Positions 42,201 to 50,553 of a stretch of DNA of 64,000 bases are shown piece by piece; position 1 is the first letter of the stretch; each line of letters starts with the position of its first letter. Made by a program: the position numbers and the translations under genes. The stretch is from the NCBI GenBank assembly GCA_009667805.1, contig CM019064.1:271169662-271233661 (forward strand), given 5' to 3'. The notes beneath the pieces were generated by a model. The model saw only the letters and a program-made list of their open reading frames with translations. It was not told the DNA's origin and searched no databases. The DNA comes from Leptobrachium leishanense. Taxonomy: Eukaryota > Chordata > Amphibia > Anura > Megophryidae.

Positions 42201-44568
42201 CATCTAAGTCACAACAATTTGAAAAACACAGTCTGCTTAAAATAATACAACACAAACATTATATGTTTATTGAACATAACATGTAAACATTCACAGTGCA
42301 GGGTGGAAAAAGTATGTGAACCTCTAGCCTAATGACTTCTCCAAGAGCTAATTGGAGCCAGGAGTGAGCCAACCTTGAGTCCAATCAGTGTGATATTATT
42401 GGATGTGTTGCTGAAAGCAGTCCTGCCCTTTAAAAACACAAACCAGTTTTGGGTTTACTGGTTTCAAGAAGCACTGCCTGATGTGAACCATGCCTCGCAG
42501 AATAGAGCTCTCAGAAGACCTACGATCAAGAATTGTTGACTTGCATGAAGCTTTTAAATTACAATGCACAACATGCCAAAACTTTAATTTTCACAAAGCG
42601 CATGTCATATAGGCAAGATCTAAACACCACTTATATCAGCCGCCCGACCGCACTGATACATTACGTCCATTTAGAAAGTTTCTATTGAATAAAATACTGA
42701 TAATCTAATGCGAATAATAAAACAGAAATAAAAGTAATCCAATCATATAGCACCCCCAGTGTCCCCCTCTCCCTCTATACATAGCATCCCGTTTCCCCCC
42801 CTCTCGCTCTATATATAATATATATATACCCCCCTACAGTGTACACACACCAATTGTCTGTATGGGGGGGGGGTGCATATAAACTATAGAGTGTGTGTGT
42901 GTTAGACATCAGACCAGACTCAAGCAGGAAAAAGAAGGAGGGCACTGGCTCACAGGTAGCAAGGAGGGATGAAGAGGGGAGGCAACCGAGATCTTCAGAA
43001 CCCCTTGAGTGATGAGCCGGTGAATGGACACGGCGCATGCGCAGTGTGCTGCAGATCCTGCCCCTCCCCTCAACGCGCCGCTCCGTCTGCGGCCAAAAGT
43101 TAAAATTTTCCAACTCTCGCCGCTCAGCACGCATGGAGCCGCCGGCTGAGCGAAGGAGATGGAATATGCGTTCACAATGAGCGCGTCTCAACGCGAGGCG
43201 CTTCGCACTCTGTGTAGCTCAGGCTTTAGAGACCGTGTGTGGTGTACCCTGGAAGGTGGAAATTTAAGTCCTGGCTACATTGCTCTGCAGGGACTCAGTG
43301 ACAGTCAGGCCTCAGGACAAAAAAAAAAAAAAAAACTGCTGCTGCTTCCAAATACACACTTCGAAACAGCATTTAAAAATATCAGCTCTGGCAACACAGG
43401 TATGTTCACCTGGTCCTGCTGTTACCACTATGTGGAGGTGTTCAAGGTCAAACACCCTCTCATTGGAGTCCCAATATTATTCAAACAGTACTTGGTGGAT
43501 AGTGGCGTTTCATTGCTGTGGAGCTCATACACACTGCGCATTACTGTGAGTTTTATTGATGTGGTGCTCACAAATGCTAGGGGCTTATCCACTCAAAAAA
43601 AAAAACAACCAGCTAACTGCACTGCAATACAGACTTTTCTTGCAACAGAGGCACTTAGTGGATTAACCCCCATAGGGTTACAACAATAGTTGTAGTTCAT
43701 TTAAGGGAACACCGTATTAAAAAAATATGGTGCCCTTTTATAGTGTCTTCCTTTATGTGAGCTACAACTATCTTTTATTAGGACATGAGAATAATCATAA
43801 TCAGTTTTTCCCCGGACGTGAGAGTACCCCCACCTATTTTTCCAGAAAAAAAAAGCACTGCTCGTTAGTCTATAGAGATCCAATAGCCCGATCACGCTTT
43901 TAATACCCCTCCAATGTGATGCTCATTGGATAACACCATCTTGCATCTTGATACTCTTTGGGGTGGGGTGATCGCTACAGCACCTAGAACACCTTCTGGT
44001 GTTGCTTTTGTGTCGTTAATGCAGCACTGTTGTTCACTTTTCAATTATAATGTGAACAATGATGCTGCACTAACTCACGTTTTCATTTTCCACTATGAAA
44101 AATTTAGTTTTTCCAGTTAAAAAATTGTGTATTTTCTCAGAATACAGTAACAAGTTCCGATTTCTAATTATTTTTTTTAACAAGAGCACCCCATAGAATA
44201 TATAACCACAAAGGCTTGGATGATAAAATGTGGAAAAAAATATATACATTTTACACAATGTAAATGATTGAAATCTGAATGGAAAGTCCCCCCCCCCTTT
44301 TTTTTTTACATTATTTGGTATAGTATTCTGACAGAACATGACGTATACATATAATGATATATTTTGAGTCTGGAAAGTGCGATATATAACTTGTCGGGGG
44401 TCCTACAATAAAAATTACTTCAAATTGCGTTTAAACAAGATGAGCAAAAGACGGTCAAAAAGGAGCTCAGCACATGAGGTGAAATGGCTCAGCAGTGAAA
44501 AGGTTAATTACCTGGTATAGAAAGTTGAGACGCTGAAAGGCTTCTTTGTCCTTTATTTGTGTTGACAT
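27222..44568 (-). CDS. RPP21: RPP21, ribonuclease P/MRP protein subunit p21 (complete)
   Basis: RPP21 (Rpr2 family) is a zinc-binding protein subunit of nuclear RNase P, which removes the 5' leader of pre-tRNA. Five coding exons (44568-44512, 40608-40508, 39524-39442, 33314-33186, 27292-27222) splice in frame into 146 codons plus TGA. Conserved blocks are [69 protein letters not shown] and [12 protein letters not shown]. The two zinc-ligand pairs are C62/C65 and C92/C95. The C-terminal tail is short and Lys/Glu-rich ([15 protein letters not shown]). Length matches vertebrate RPP21 (about 150). All GT/AG boundaries are intact, so it appears functional. Confidence 0.95.
27408..28248. repeat. 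piggyBac-like TTAA repeat fragments
   Basis: Starts GTTAACCCCTTGG (27408) and continues with the family's AT-rich end motifs. A second start ATTTAACCACTTGGCTGCC at 27917 opens a CpG-rich end with the hairpin GACGCGCTCAGCGCGTCC. Lies in RPP21 intron 4. Confidence 0.55.
28249..29419. mobile_element. TTAA-flanked piggyBac-like non-autonomous element
   Basis: Bounded by TTAA (28249-28252 and 29416-29419) with partly matching inverted ends CCACTTCAATGC and GCAGCGAAAGGG. It contains GGACGCGCTCAGCGCGTCC at the left, paired AAAGGGCACAGCCTGCCCTT blocks, and the AT-rich right half shared with 1016-1711 in opposite orientation. It has no coding capacity. Confidence 0.7.
30977..31504. repeat. 264-bp tandem duplication inside element B
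   Basis: The two copies (30977-31240 and 31241-31504) are nearly identical and differ at only a few bases, for example GGCGTTGAAC versus GGCGTCGAAC. The second copy is followed by unique sequence starting CTCGCCTGCC. Confidence 0.93.
31860..31906 (+). ncRNA. Hammerhead ribozyme-like motif (B)
   Basis: Order on plus: stem I GACTC; core CCGATGA; stem II GCCGG with loop TTCTGTA and CCGGC; GAAA; CACGTG; TC; stem I GAGTC. Stem I and stem II pair perfectly. The core differs from CUGANGA by one base (U to C at the second position). Stem III is the palindrome CACGTG without loop. Predicted cleavage would follow position 31901. Activity is uncertain because of the core change. Confidence 0.6.
33186..33314 (-). 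CDS. RPP21: RPP21 coding exon 4
   Basis: The exon has 129 bases: acceptor TTTTCAG before AGCTTC, donor AAAAG/GTAAG. Encodes [20 protein letters not shown] and [20 protein letters not shown]. It carries the second zinc-ligand pair C92/C95, in a CLSCG motif. Confidence 0.95.
33487..35345. mobile_element. Long inverted-repeat element (element C)
   Basis: Inverted ends of about 170 bp (33487-33655 and 35160-35345) are nearly identical, starting GGAGTTGGTGTGGGG. The interior has three tandem units of about 100-110 bp (34740-35080), each with CTGCGTCCACGAGGGACCTA. No coding sequence, no hammerhead motif and no clear target duplication were found. It lies in RPP21 intron 3. Confidence 0.78.
35467..35571 (+). 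promoter_or_regulatory. Two CTCF-like sites in tandem
   Basis: CCACTAGGTGGCG (35467-35479) and CCAGTAGGTGGCG (35559-35571) both match the CTCF core consensus CCASYAGRKGGCR. They are in the same orientation, 92 bp apart, and part of a partly duplicated block (AAAAGGAACCA before each). Binding is inferred only from the motif. Confidence 0.5.
35809..35988. mobile_element. hAT-type MITE, 180 bp
   Basis: The ends CAGTGTTTCCCAAACCTGTC and its inverted partner (GGTTTGGGAAGCACTG) are flanked by the 8-bp duplication CTGTAGGC (35801-35808 and 35989-35996). A sister element is at 48265-48448. Confidence 0.92.
35997..37066. other. RPP21 intron 3, no gene seen
   Basis: Pyrimidine-rich stretch at 36290-36680 and AT-rich sequence elsewhere. 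An (AT)n run lies at about 37046-37066. Short open frames are without recognisable motif. Confidence 0.3.
37067..38035. mobile_element. MITE-like element built from TTACCCGGGTAA palindromes
   Basis: Inverted ends of about 55 bp (left from GGTAAAGCCCC, right to GGCTTTAACC) share AAGTGCG, TTAATCCTAGGATTACCC and GTAATCCTGACATTAC. At least ten diverged copies of a TTACCCGGGTAA-type palindrome occur at irregular spacing across the element. The middle (37360-37680) is plain AT-rich sequence. No coding content was found and the superfamily is not recognised. Confidence 0.7.
38036..39441. other. RPP21 intron 3, 5' side: repeats only
   Basis: 39065-39230 is the second member of the pair with 25600-25800, with a TTTATTTATTTA run next to it. 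38160-38260 has an inverted block around GGAGGTGTGATCTC and GATGTCTCTCAGTG. No further exon was recognised. Confidence 0.35.
39442..39524 (-). CDS. RPP21: RPP21 coding exon 3
   Basis: The exon has 83 bases: acceptor TCTCTACAG before GGACCC, donor AGAA/GTGAGT. Encodes [19 protein letters not shown] and VTCTVRQR, carrying the first zinc-ligand pair C62/C65. Phase 2 in and phase 1 out match its neighbours. Confidence 0.96.
39525..40507. other. RPP21 intron 2
   Basis: An (AT)n/(AC)n microsatellite lies at 39675-39720. 40055-40165 carries a foldback-like motif of the GGCATTAACTTAACCAGAGC family. No gene was seen. Confidence 0.35.
40508..40608 (-). CDS. RPP21: RPP21 coding exon 2
   Basis: The exon has 101 bases: acceptor TCTCCTAAG before GCTGCA, donor CAGACA/GTAAGT. 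Encodes [20 protein letters not shown] and [13 protein letters not shown], the helical N-terminal region typical of RPP21, which contacts another RNase P subunit in known structures. Confidence 0.96.
41042..41164. repeat. Foldback MITE
   Basis: Inverted arms GTTGGTGCTAACTTAACCAG and CTGGTTAAGTTAGCACCAAC are perfect complements over at least 20 bp. Related half-copies occur near 18470, 29440, 40060, 40990, 33050 and 53140. Confidence 0.7.
41165..41471. mobile_element. hAT-type element fragment, related to 17752-19000
   Basis: The end ATATCGGTCTATCCCTA at 41471 and the interior blocks (GAAGTGGACGTGGTGCAATG, ATATCGGCACCAAATATCG) match the 17.8-kb element in inverted orientation. The other end is missing. 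It preserves the empty site for the nested Harbinger MITE of that element. Confidence 0.8.
41472..42117. other. RPP21 intron 1 sequence with a hammerhead-like remnant
   Basis: No gene was seen. 42030-42115 is a fragment related to element B, with a hammerhead-like motif (separate entry) ending at the Tc1 fragment. Confidence 0.35.
42030..42077 (-). ncRNA. Hammerhead-like motif, stem I lost on one side
   Basis: Minus strand: GACTC, CCGATGA, GCCGAT-ACAGA-ATCGGC, GAAA, CACGTG, then unrelated bases. Stem II differs from that of 31860-31906 but keeps pairing through a G-C to A-T change on both sides. The 3' strand of stem I is gone, so it cannot work as a complete ribozyme. Confidence 0.5.
42120..42560 (+). 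mobile_element. Tc1-like transposon, 5' fragment
   Basis: Starts CAGTGGCAAGAAAAAGCATG at 42120 after a TA (42118-42119), with an inner copy near 42298-42325 (GCAGGGTGGAAAAAGTATGT). The transposase start [20 protein letters not shown] is at 42490, and similarity stops near 42550. The remainder of the element is missing. Confidence 0.88.
42561..43700. other. RPP21 intron 1 with a CpG-rich, NRF1-like segment
   Basis: 42960-43260 is GC- and CpG-rich and includes GGCGCATGCGCAGTG at 43031-43045, a strong match to the NRF1 palindrome. A plus-strand open frame of 176 codons runs 43159-43689 ([19 protein letters not shown] start), interrupted in style by an A-run coding KKKKK. No domain was recognised. 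It could be an unrecognised promoter and short transcript, or an old repeat. Microsatellite-like TA and GT runs lie at 42812-42902. Confidence 0.3.
43990..44507. repeat. piggyBac-like TTAA repeat, right end, next to RPP21 exon 1
   Basis: Carries the ATTATAATGTGAACAATGAT block, AT-rich middle and end motif GGCTCAGCAGTGAAAAGG, finishing at TTAA 44504-44507. The left boundary is unclear. The TTAA coincides with intron positions +5 to +8 after the RPP21 exon 1 donor. Confidence 0.7.
44512..44568 (-). CDS. RPP21: RPP21 coding exon 1 (start codon)
   Basis: ATG at 44568-44566, encoding [19 protein letters not shown] (19 codons), donor CAG/GTAATT. Upstream on the minus strand is a pyrimidine tract ending TTGTTTGCAG at about 44590, so a spliced 5' non-coding exon is likely. 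The protein start aligns with the usual short leader before KDREAFQRL-type sequence in RPP21. Confidence 0.94.
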
Positions 44569-44671
44569 ACTGAATGCCGGAATCAAACTGCAAACAAGCA
44601 AGAGCAGAAAAAAAAAACCCATTCTCAATCTTAAAATTCATTCAATAGGCTGGACATCATTCTTGCGACTT

Positions 44672-45250
44672 TAACCCCTTAAGGACCATTGACGTACATA
44701 GTATGTCCTGGGAAAAACTTTCGTTAAGGACCAAGGAAGTACTATGTACGTCGGGGGTTCTTCCCCCCCCCTCCCTATACCTCACCTCTCTGGCCACGGT
44801 CCCACGTTGGCTTGGCTTCCTTGAAGCCAGTCCGACGGTTGTATGGGCCCCCAGCCATCGCTCGGACATCATCACCAGGCATGTTGTTTCAGGTGTCCCC
44901 CAGCACTGCCAGGGGAGAACCTGAAGGGGAGGGGGTCCTTTGGACCCCTCTCTTCCTGAACGGCTAAAGCTAGAAAACAAAAAGAGAGGCAGAGTCTGCC
45001 ATTTCCAGCGGTGCCTCCCTTTAACCCCTTAGGTGCCGGATCACGTTTCGGTGCCAATCAGCGCCGGTTTGCAGTCCGTTCCCAGAGGTGGCCATGCCCT
45101 GCGCACTGACGTCACCGCCATATGTGCAATGACATCAGTTCGCCAGTTAACCCCATATCTCCTGATCTGTGGCAGCTAGAGGATCATGTTTGGTAGCATT
45201 GAAAAGGCCTGTTGGGGGGGGGGCTTAAAATCCCAGGGTTGCGAACCTAT
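44672..45250. repeat. piggyBac-like repeat, left end
   Basis: Begins TTAACCCCTTAAGGACC at 44672. An inverted pair around GACGTACATAGTA and TACTATGTACGTC follows. CpG-rich blocks with CCCCTTAGGTGCCGGATCACG come next. The right terminus is not found before 45250, and the element appears truncated. Confidence 0.6.
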
Positions 45251-45540
45251 CGTATTATATTAATTAAAATAGTTTAAAAAAATACAATTTAGAGATAAGG
45301 TTTCAGGTTAGAAGCCTTACTGTAAGGGCTGGGCATCCCAGTCTGATGTCACTCACTCTACACAGGATTAAGGAGGTCAGATCTGGGAGCCTCCACAGTA
45401 AATTAATCTCTTATTCATATGATACCTCATGAAGGGACTTACTAAAAAGGAATGACAGAATGGAATGACCATAGACTTTAACAGGGTAGTGGAATGCCCA
45501 TAAAGCGACAGAGTGGCATGTTCATAAAGAATAATGGGAC
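45251..45540. other. Flank with degenerate units of the 31-bp array
   Basis: 45440-45540 contains imperfect units (GGAATGCCCATAAAG-type), diverged members of the array at 47311-47795. Nothing else was recognised. Confidence 0.4.
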
Positions 45541-47310
45541 GGGGGGGGGGGGCGGAGCTGACTGCCGGCGGGTGAAGTCGCACTTTGGAGTGCTCTCTGT
45601 CCGCTTCGGCTGAATCTGTGGATTTTTGTAACTTAACCTCAGTGACTTTACCCTGGCAGTTGGGAGACATTTCTCTAGCACTACCCATCTACACCCGGCG
45701 GATTCTACAGTTTCTTCGGCACCTGCGAGTGAGGTTTCGTGCCCGCGGCCTACCATTGCAGCCTTCACGCAGCAGCCATCTTGGAGCCTGACATCCGGCG
45801 TCTACGCCTGCTCCCGGCTGCACGTGCTGTTTTGCTGCCAGACTGGCGATGGGGAAGAAGTCGGGGAAGAGGCTTGGCCTGCCGGAGGGGTCCAGGCAGC
45901 AGGACATAAGGGAATCCCTGGGCACAGACTGGCGACGCCACCAGGGCGACCCCCTGGAGTTCCCAACCCCAGCGATGGGTTCCTCGGAGGAGGACGGCCT
46001 CTCCTGGTTGGAAGACGAATCGGCCTCACTGGGGTCCTCTTTGACAACGAGACAGTCAGGGAAGAAGACGGCTGGCCCTGCTCTGGAGGGGAGGCTAGCT
46101 GCGCATGGGTTTTCGGTTGCCCGGCGGACCCGACTTGGGCGGGATGGTGAGGACAGCCTTCTCCCCTCTACAAAAGGTGACATTCGCCGCATGATGGAGG
46201 ACATGTTGGGAGAAATGCGGGCAATTTGGCGCGCCGATTTTTCGGCAATGCGGGCCGAGGTGTCGGCGGTTCAGACTCGCCTGGAGTCGGTCGAGTCACG
46301 GGCGGAAGATACTGCGTTGGCACAGGCCCTTCTCGGTCCTCGGGTGAACACTCTGCAAACTCAGGTGGACTTACTCACTGGCGCAGTGGAGGCTGCTGAA
46401 GCGCGCCACCGTCGGCGTAATGTTCGGATCCGTGGAGTACAGGAAACGGTCTCTCCGGATGCTCTGCTGGCCTACGTGAACAGACTTGCGCTTCATGTGC
46501 TGGGCTCCCCTCCCGAGGCCTCCCCCATTTTTTGTTCTGTCACCCATCTTAGAAAGGCCGCTACGGCCCCTGTGGATGCCCCTCGCGACGTTTTGGCCGT
46601 TGCTGTCACAGAGGCTGGCAAGCGGCGCCTCATGTCCTCCCCTCCTGCCCGGGCGCCCTTGATTTTTGAAAACCTCACCCTACAACTTTTTAATGACTTG
46701 CCCTTTGTGACATTACTGGCCCGGAGACGCTTTCGGGAGGTGGCCTCTTTTATGCGCGTTGGTGGGATCCGTTACCGATGGGGGGGTGGCAGGTTCCATG
46801 ACCATCGCACATGAAAACTTGACTCACACAGTAACCTCTCCCGAAGAGGTGTGGCGCTTACTGCGCTCACTGGGTCTGGCACCCGCTACCGAGCTATGTC
46901 CTGGTGACCATTCTGGAGTGTCTGATCCGGGCTGAACGGACTGCCCCTCCTCTATGTGCGGTCCTTCTTCCTGTATTTCTTGTTATTTTTTGCGCCCTTT
47001 AACTGACATGTTTTTTCCCCCTAGTTGTTAGAAATTTTTTGGGTACCCTTTGAGGCCTTTTTTGAGAAACTACCTATTGAAAGAGCACACCCCCCTTGTC
47101 TGGGTCATTTGCAGAGACTACTTTGGTTGTTTTGCTCCTTTACCGCTTTATTTCTGTTTGCTATGTCGTTGTTATCCTGGCTCCTTTTATCCACTACTGT
47201 GCGCATATGGTGTTTGATTGTGGCCCTGCGAGGCCATGGCTTATCTTTTCATAAACCCTATTTGTCTTTGTTACTTTCAAAAATAAAGAATTAAAAAAAA
47301 AAAAAAAAAA
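45541..47310 (+). mobile_element. ORF1-only LINE (L1/Tx1-like) with poly-A tail
   Basis: A G-run and CpG-rich 5' region precede ORF1. After ORF1 comes about 370 bases of non-coding 3' sequence and then AATAAAG with a poly-A tail (47292-47310). No endonuclease or reverse transcriptase (ORF2) is present. The insert is flanked by GAATAATGGGAC on both sides (45529-45540 and 47311-47322), which is both a candidate target duplication and part of the host tandem unit. The structure parallels the half-L1 (HAL1) type. Confidence 0.78.
45849..46935 (+). pseudogene. LINE ORF1 protein (coiled coil plus RRM-like), one frameshift
   Basis: The start is MGKKSGKRLGLPEG at 45849. Residues roughly 105-195 are rich in Leu/Ala/Glu heptads (IRRMMEDMLGEMRAIWRADF onward), a probable coiled coil for trimer formation. 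RRRNVRIRGVQE is the hallmark at the start of the L1 ORF1 RRM-like domain. The first frame ends at 46814, but at a G-run (46779-46786) the original frame changes. In the other frame it continues as ENLTHTVTSPEEVW and ends at 46935. ORF1 proteins bind their RNA; here the C-terminal part is displaced by the shift. Confidence 0.8.
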
Positions 47311-47795
47311 GAATAATGGGACAGGGCGGAATGCCCATAGAGGATAATGGGACAGGGCGGAATGCCCATAGAGGATAATGGGACAGGGCGGAATGCCCAT
47401 AGGAGGATAATGGGACAAGGCGGAATGCCCAGAGAGAATAATGGGACAGGGCGGAATGTTCAGAGAGGATAATGGGACAGGGCGGAATGCCCATAGAGGA
47501 TAATGGGACAGGGCGGAATGCCCATAGAGAATAATGGGACAGGGCGGAATGCCCAGAGAGAATAATGGGACAGGGCGGAATGTTCAGAGAGGATAATGGG
47601 ACAGGGCGGAATGCCCATAGAGGATAATGGGACAGGGCGGAATGCCCAGAGAGAATAATGGGACAGGGCGGAATGCCCAGAGAGAATAATGGGACAGGGT
47701 GGAATGTTCAGAGAGAATAATGGGACAGGGCGGAATGGTCAGAGAGAATAATGGGACAGGGCGGAATGGTCAGAGAATAATGGGAACAAAATATT
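47311..47795. repeat. 31-bp tandem array, about 15 units
   Basis: The unit is GAATAATGGGACAGGGCGG followed by AATGCCCAGAGA, with variants CCCATAGAGG, GTTCAGAGAG and GGTCAGAGAG. Units abut directly with no unique spacers, so it is not a CRISPR. The array was split from its left-hand units by the LINE insertion. Confidence 0.96.
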
Positions 47796-47849
47796 TTGTT
47801 TAAAACTCAGATTACGTGGGATTATCACTGTTTTCTATGGAATGACAAT

Positions 47850-48480
47850 GAATGAATGACAGAGTGGAATGCCCATAAAGTATAATGGGAGGAAAGATTG
47901 GAGCGGGCAACCCCTATGGTAAAGGTTAACTTGCTAGGTCTCAAAGATTTGCTTGAAAATTTGTTTATATATTTTATTTTCCGTCTACCCTATGGTCATT
48001 CCAATTTGTCATTCACTTTGGTCAATCCATGAAAACAAATGTTAAAAGCGACTTAATTTGCCTAAAAATTTAATTTTTTTTCGTGCTTCCCAGTATACTC
48101 TATGGGCATTCCACTCTGTCATTCCATAGAAAACACTTATACCACTTCATCTCATTTGTAAACAATTTCACTGTACCAACAGAGTATGTCTGTTTTAAAA
48201 TGTATTTTATATATCAAATGGGTCTGACTCCAAGTCCAATCTTTCCTCCCATTATACTCTATAGCAGTGGTTCCCAACCGCGGTCCTCAAGTACCCCAAC
48301 AGGCCAGATTTTAAGGATTACCTTGGGGAAATACAGACTGAATCCTGCAATCACTGAGCAGCAAATCATATCACCTGTGCTGTGCTTCAGATATCTGAAA
48401 AACCTGACCCGTTAGTGGGCCCTGAGGACCAGGGGTTGGGAACCACTGCTCTATAGGCATTCCACGCTGTCATTCTTTTT
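47850..48480. repeat. Foldback repeat interrupted by a hAT MITE
   Basis: 47865-47900 (GGAATGCCCATAAAGTATAA then TGGGAGGAAAGATTGG) is inverted at 48235-48262 and 48457-48472. The right arm is split by the MITE at 48265-48448. A second partial arm lies at 47985-48130. Confidence 0.6.
48265..48448. mobile_element. hAT-type MITE, sister of 35809-35988
   Basis: The ends CAGTGGTTCCCAACC and GGTTGGGAACCACTG are flanked by CTCTATAG on both sides (48257-48264 and 48449-48456). Confidence 0.93.
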
Positions 48481-49244
48481 TCAATGGAGTGACTATCTGG
48501 CGCTGCTCGCTGAAATTGAAATCAGATTGGTTGTATAGATCACATACACCAGGGTCTGTCTGGGAGAATGTGCCTTTACAGATAAGCGGTACAGAATGGA
48601 GATATATCGACATGTATTAGTGTCTGTCTGAGCAGATTGTGTGTCAACACAGACAAATGGAAGACAGGATAAATGGACGTATAATGTGACAGATATATAG
48701 TGTAATCTAATTATGATGTTGTGTGCCCGTCTCTGCTGGGTTTTTAGAAGACAAATATAAATGACATTGACTTTAAATGTTCAAAAGTCCATAATGTCTT
48801 TACGTCTGCAAGAGTACTGGGTGGAGTTGCTTTGTTGATTCTTATCCCTTCTGGGGTCTTTGTTCCCTTTAACCGAGATATAAACAGAGACAGCAAAGAA
48901 AATAGTGCAAACTCTCATTAAACAAGTGTCTAGTGGAAGTAAGAATAGTTGCACTTACATGGTCCAGAGCTACATATAGCTTAATGGTCTCGCGTTGTTA
49001 GCCCATAAAAGGTGGCCGAACATCCCTTCTTTACACTGCTCCTCTTCCTCCTTTGGTAAAGGACTGCACGGCCGGGGATCATTGCTGGTTCACACTCACA
49101 TAGATCTCAGGGTTTCCGCTGGCAGGCAAATGAGGATAGCGGGAGACGTAGTGTATAAAAAGGTATGGGATTTATTGGACTTGGTAAGGTAATTACAGAT
49201 TAAAGCAATATAAAATGGTTGCAAATATGTCCGGTGAATCGAGG

Positions 49245-49300
49245 GGTTCTACAGAACGCGTTTCGCCAGTCACAATGCTGGCTTCATCAGCTGTGGAACC
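49245..49300 (-). ncRNA. Hammerhead ribozyme-like motif (D), best core match
   Basis: Minus strand: stem I GGTTCCACAG; core CTGATGA; stem II GCCAG/CTGGC with loop CATTGTGA; GAAA; CGCG; TT; stem I CTGTAGAACC. Stem I pairs 9 of 10, stem II 5 of 5, and the core is exact. Stem III is the palindrome CGCG without loop. The predicted cleavage is after the second T. All required elements are present, although a 2-bp stem III suggests dimer formation. Confidence 0.7.
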
Positions 49301-49403
49301 CTCATGTATACTGTGTATATTTAAAGGACTCTGGCTCGCTTTCCTTTCGTTTTTGCTCATTTTGCGGTTTATTATTGTTCAGACATCATTGGTTCAAATA
49401 ATA

Positions 49404-49453
49404 AACCGCGATGAAGCCAGCATTGTGACTGGCGAAACGCGTTCTGTAGAACC
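49404..49453 (+). ncRNA. Hammerhead-like remnant (D, second arm)
   Basis: Same core 3' part (GATGA, GCCAG/CTGGC, GAAA, CGCG, TT, CTGTAGAACC), but the 5' strand of stem I and the first core bases are replaced by unrelated sequence, so it is not a complete ribozyme. Confidence 0.55.
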
Positions 49454-49828
49454 GATTCACCGGATATATTTTCAACCATTTTATATTGTTTTAATCTGTA
49501 ATTACCTTATGAAGTCCAATAAATCCCATACCTTTATACACTACGTCTCCCACTATTCTCATTTGCCTGCCAGCAGAAACCGAGATCTATGTGAGTGTGA
49601 ACCAGCAAGGATCCCCGGCCGTGCAGTCCTTTACCACAGGAGTAAGAGGAGCAGTGTAAAGAAGGGATGTTTGGCCAACTCTATGGGCTAACAACGCGAG
49701 ACCATTGAGCTATATGTAGCTCTGGACCATGTAAGTGCAACTATTCTTACTTCCACCAGACACTTGTTTAATGAGAGTTCGCACGATTTTCTTTGCTGTC
49801 TGTTTATATCTCGGAGGTTAAAGGGAAC

Positions 49829-50553
49829 TGTCATGGAGCTGATGTAACGCTCCATGCTTCAAACCCCAAGAGACTTTATGTACATTTATATCGTGTTTTT
49901 AAATATATTTTACATCGTTTGGTTTTAGTTTAATTTAGGTTTAGTGTAAAATGGCATGGCTTTGGTTTTAAAAATACTTATATTCCTGTAGGTAAATGTG
50001 TTTTTGTGTAAAACAGTAAACAAGCTTTACTGCTGTGTAATTTATGCACCAGGGCTTTTCCCATTATCTAGCTGCATGTTTAATTCAACGGATCTCTGAT
50101 AGTGTGTGTTTAACCTGATGTGTTAGAACAATGGATATACAAATGTTGTGTGATCTGAAGGCTAAGAGAATGTAAAGAATGTTTATTGTAAATAACTGAC
50201 TTAATGTAATTAGTATGGGTATGCAAATTATGACTGTTGGACTTCAGCATAAATGGTGGTTGTTCATTAAAAAGTCAGAACTCTCAGAGCTCAGAGAGAG
50301 AAGATCCTGTTTTAAAGCATACAGCCGCGCCTGGTGTCTTTATTACAAAGTACGCTACACTCCAGTCCACACTCACCCTCAGAAGGCAGAGAGCGGCCTT
50401 CTGGAGATTCCTAACGGCTCCAGGGCAGAGGAACAGAAGCAGGCAGGTCAAGCCGCTCGAGGCGCTGAGGACAGCGCTCCCAGTAGCCGGGCTGACCGCA
50501 ACGAAGGGGTGTCTGGAGAGTCAGGACAGACGGAAGGGAACGGTTCCTTCACA
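49829..50553. mobile_element. Solo LTR of an LTR retroelement (725 bp)
   Basis: Starts TGTCATGGAG and ends TTCCTTCACA, so the termini are TG...CA. It is flanked by a 5-bp duplication GGAAC (49824-49828 and 50554-50558). The opposite arm of element D has the uninterrupted site. No internal coding region remains, which indicates LTR-LTR recombination. Whether the parent was a retrovirus or another LTR element cannot be told from this sequence. Confidence 0.82.

Noticed and set aside
45689..46204. A 171-codon minus-strand frame opposite LINE ORF1
   Set aside because: The plus strand has the coiled coil and RRNVRIRGVQE signature, so the minus frame is a by-product of GC-rich coding sequence.
47311..47795. 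Regular 31-bp direct repeats resembling a CRISPR array
   Set aside because: The units abut each other with no unique spacers, there are no cas genes, and the context is a vertebrate nuclear locus.
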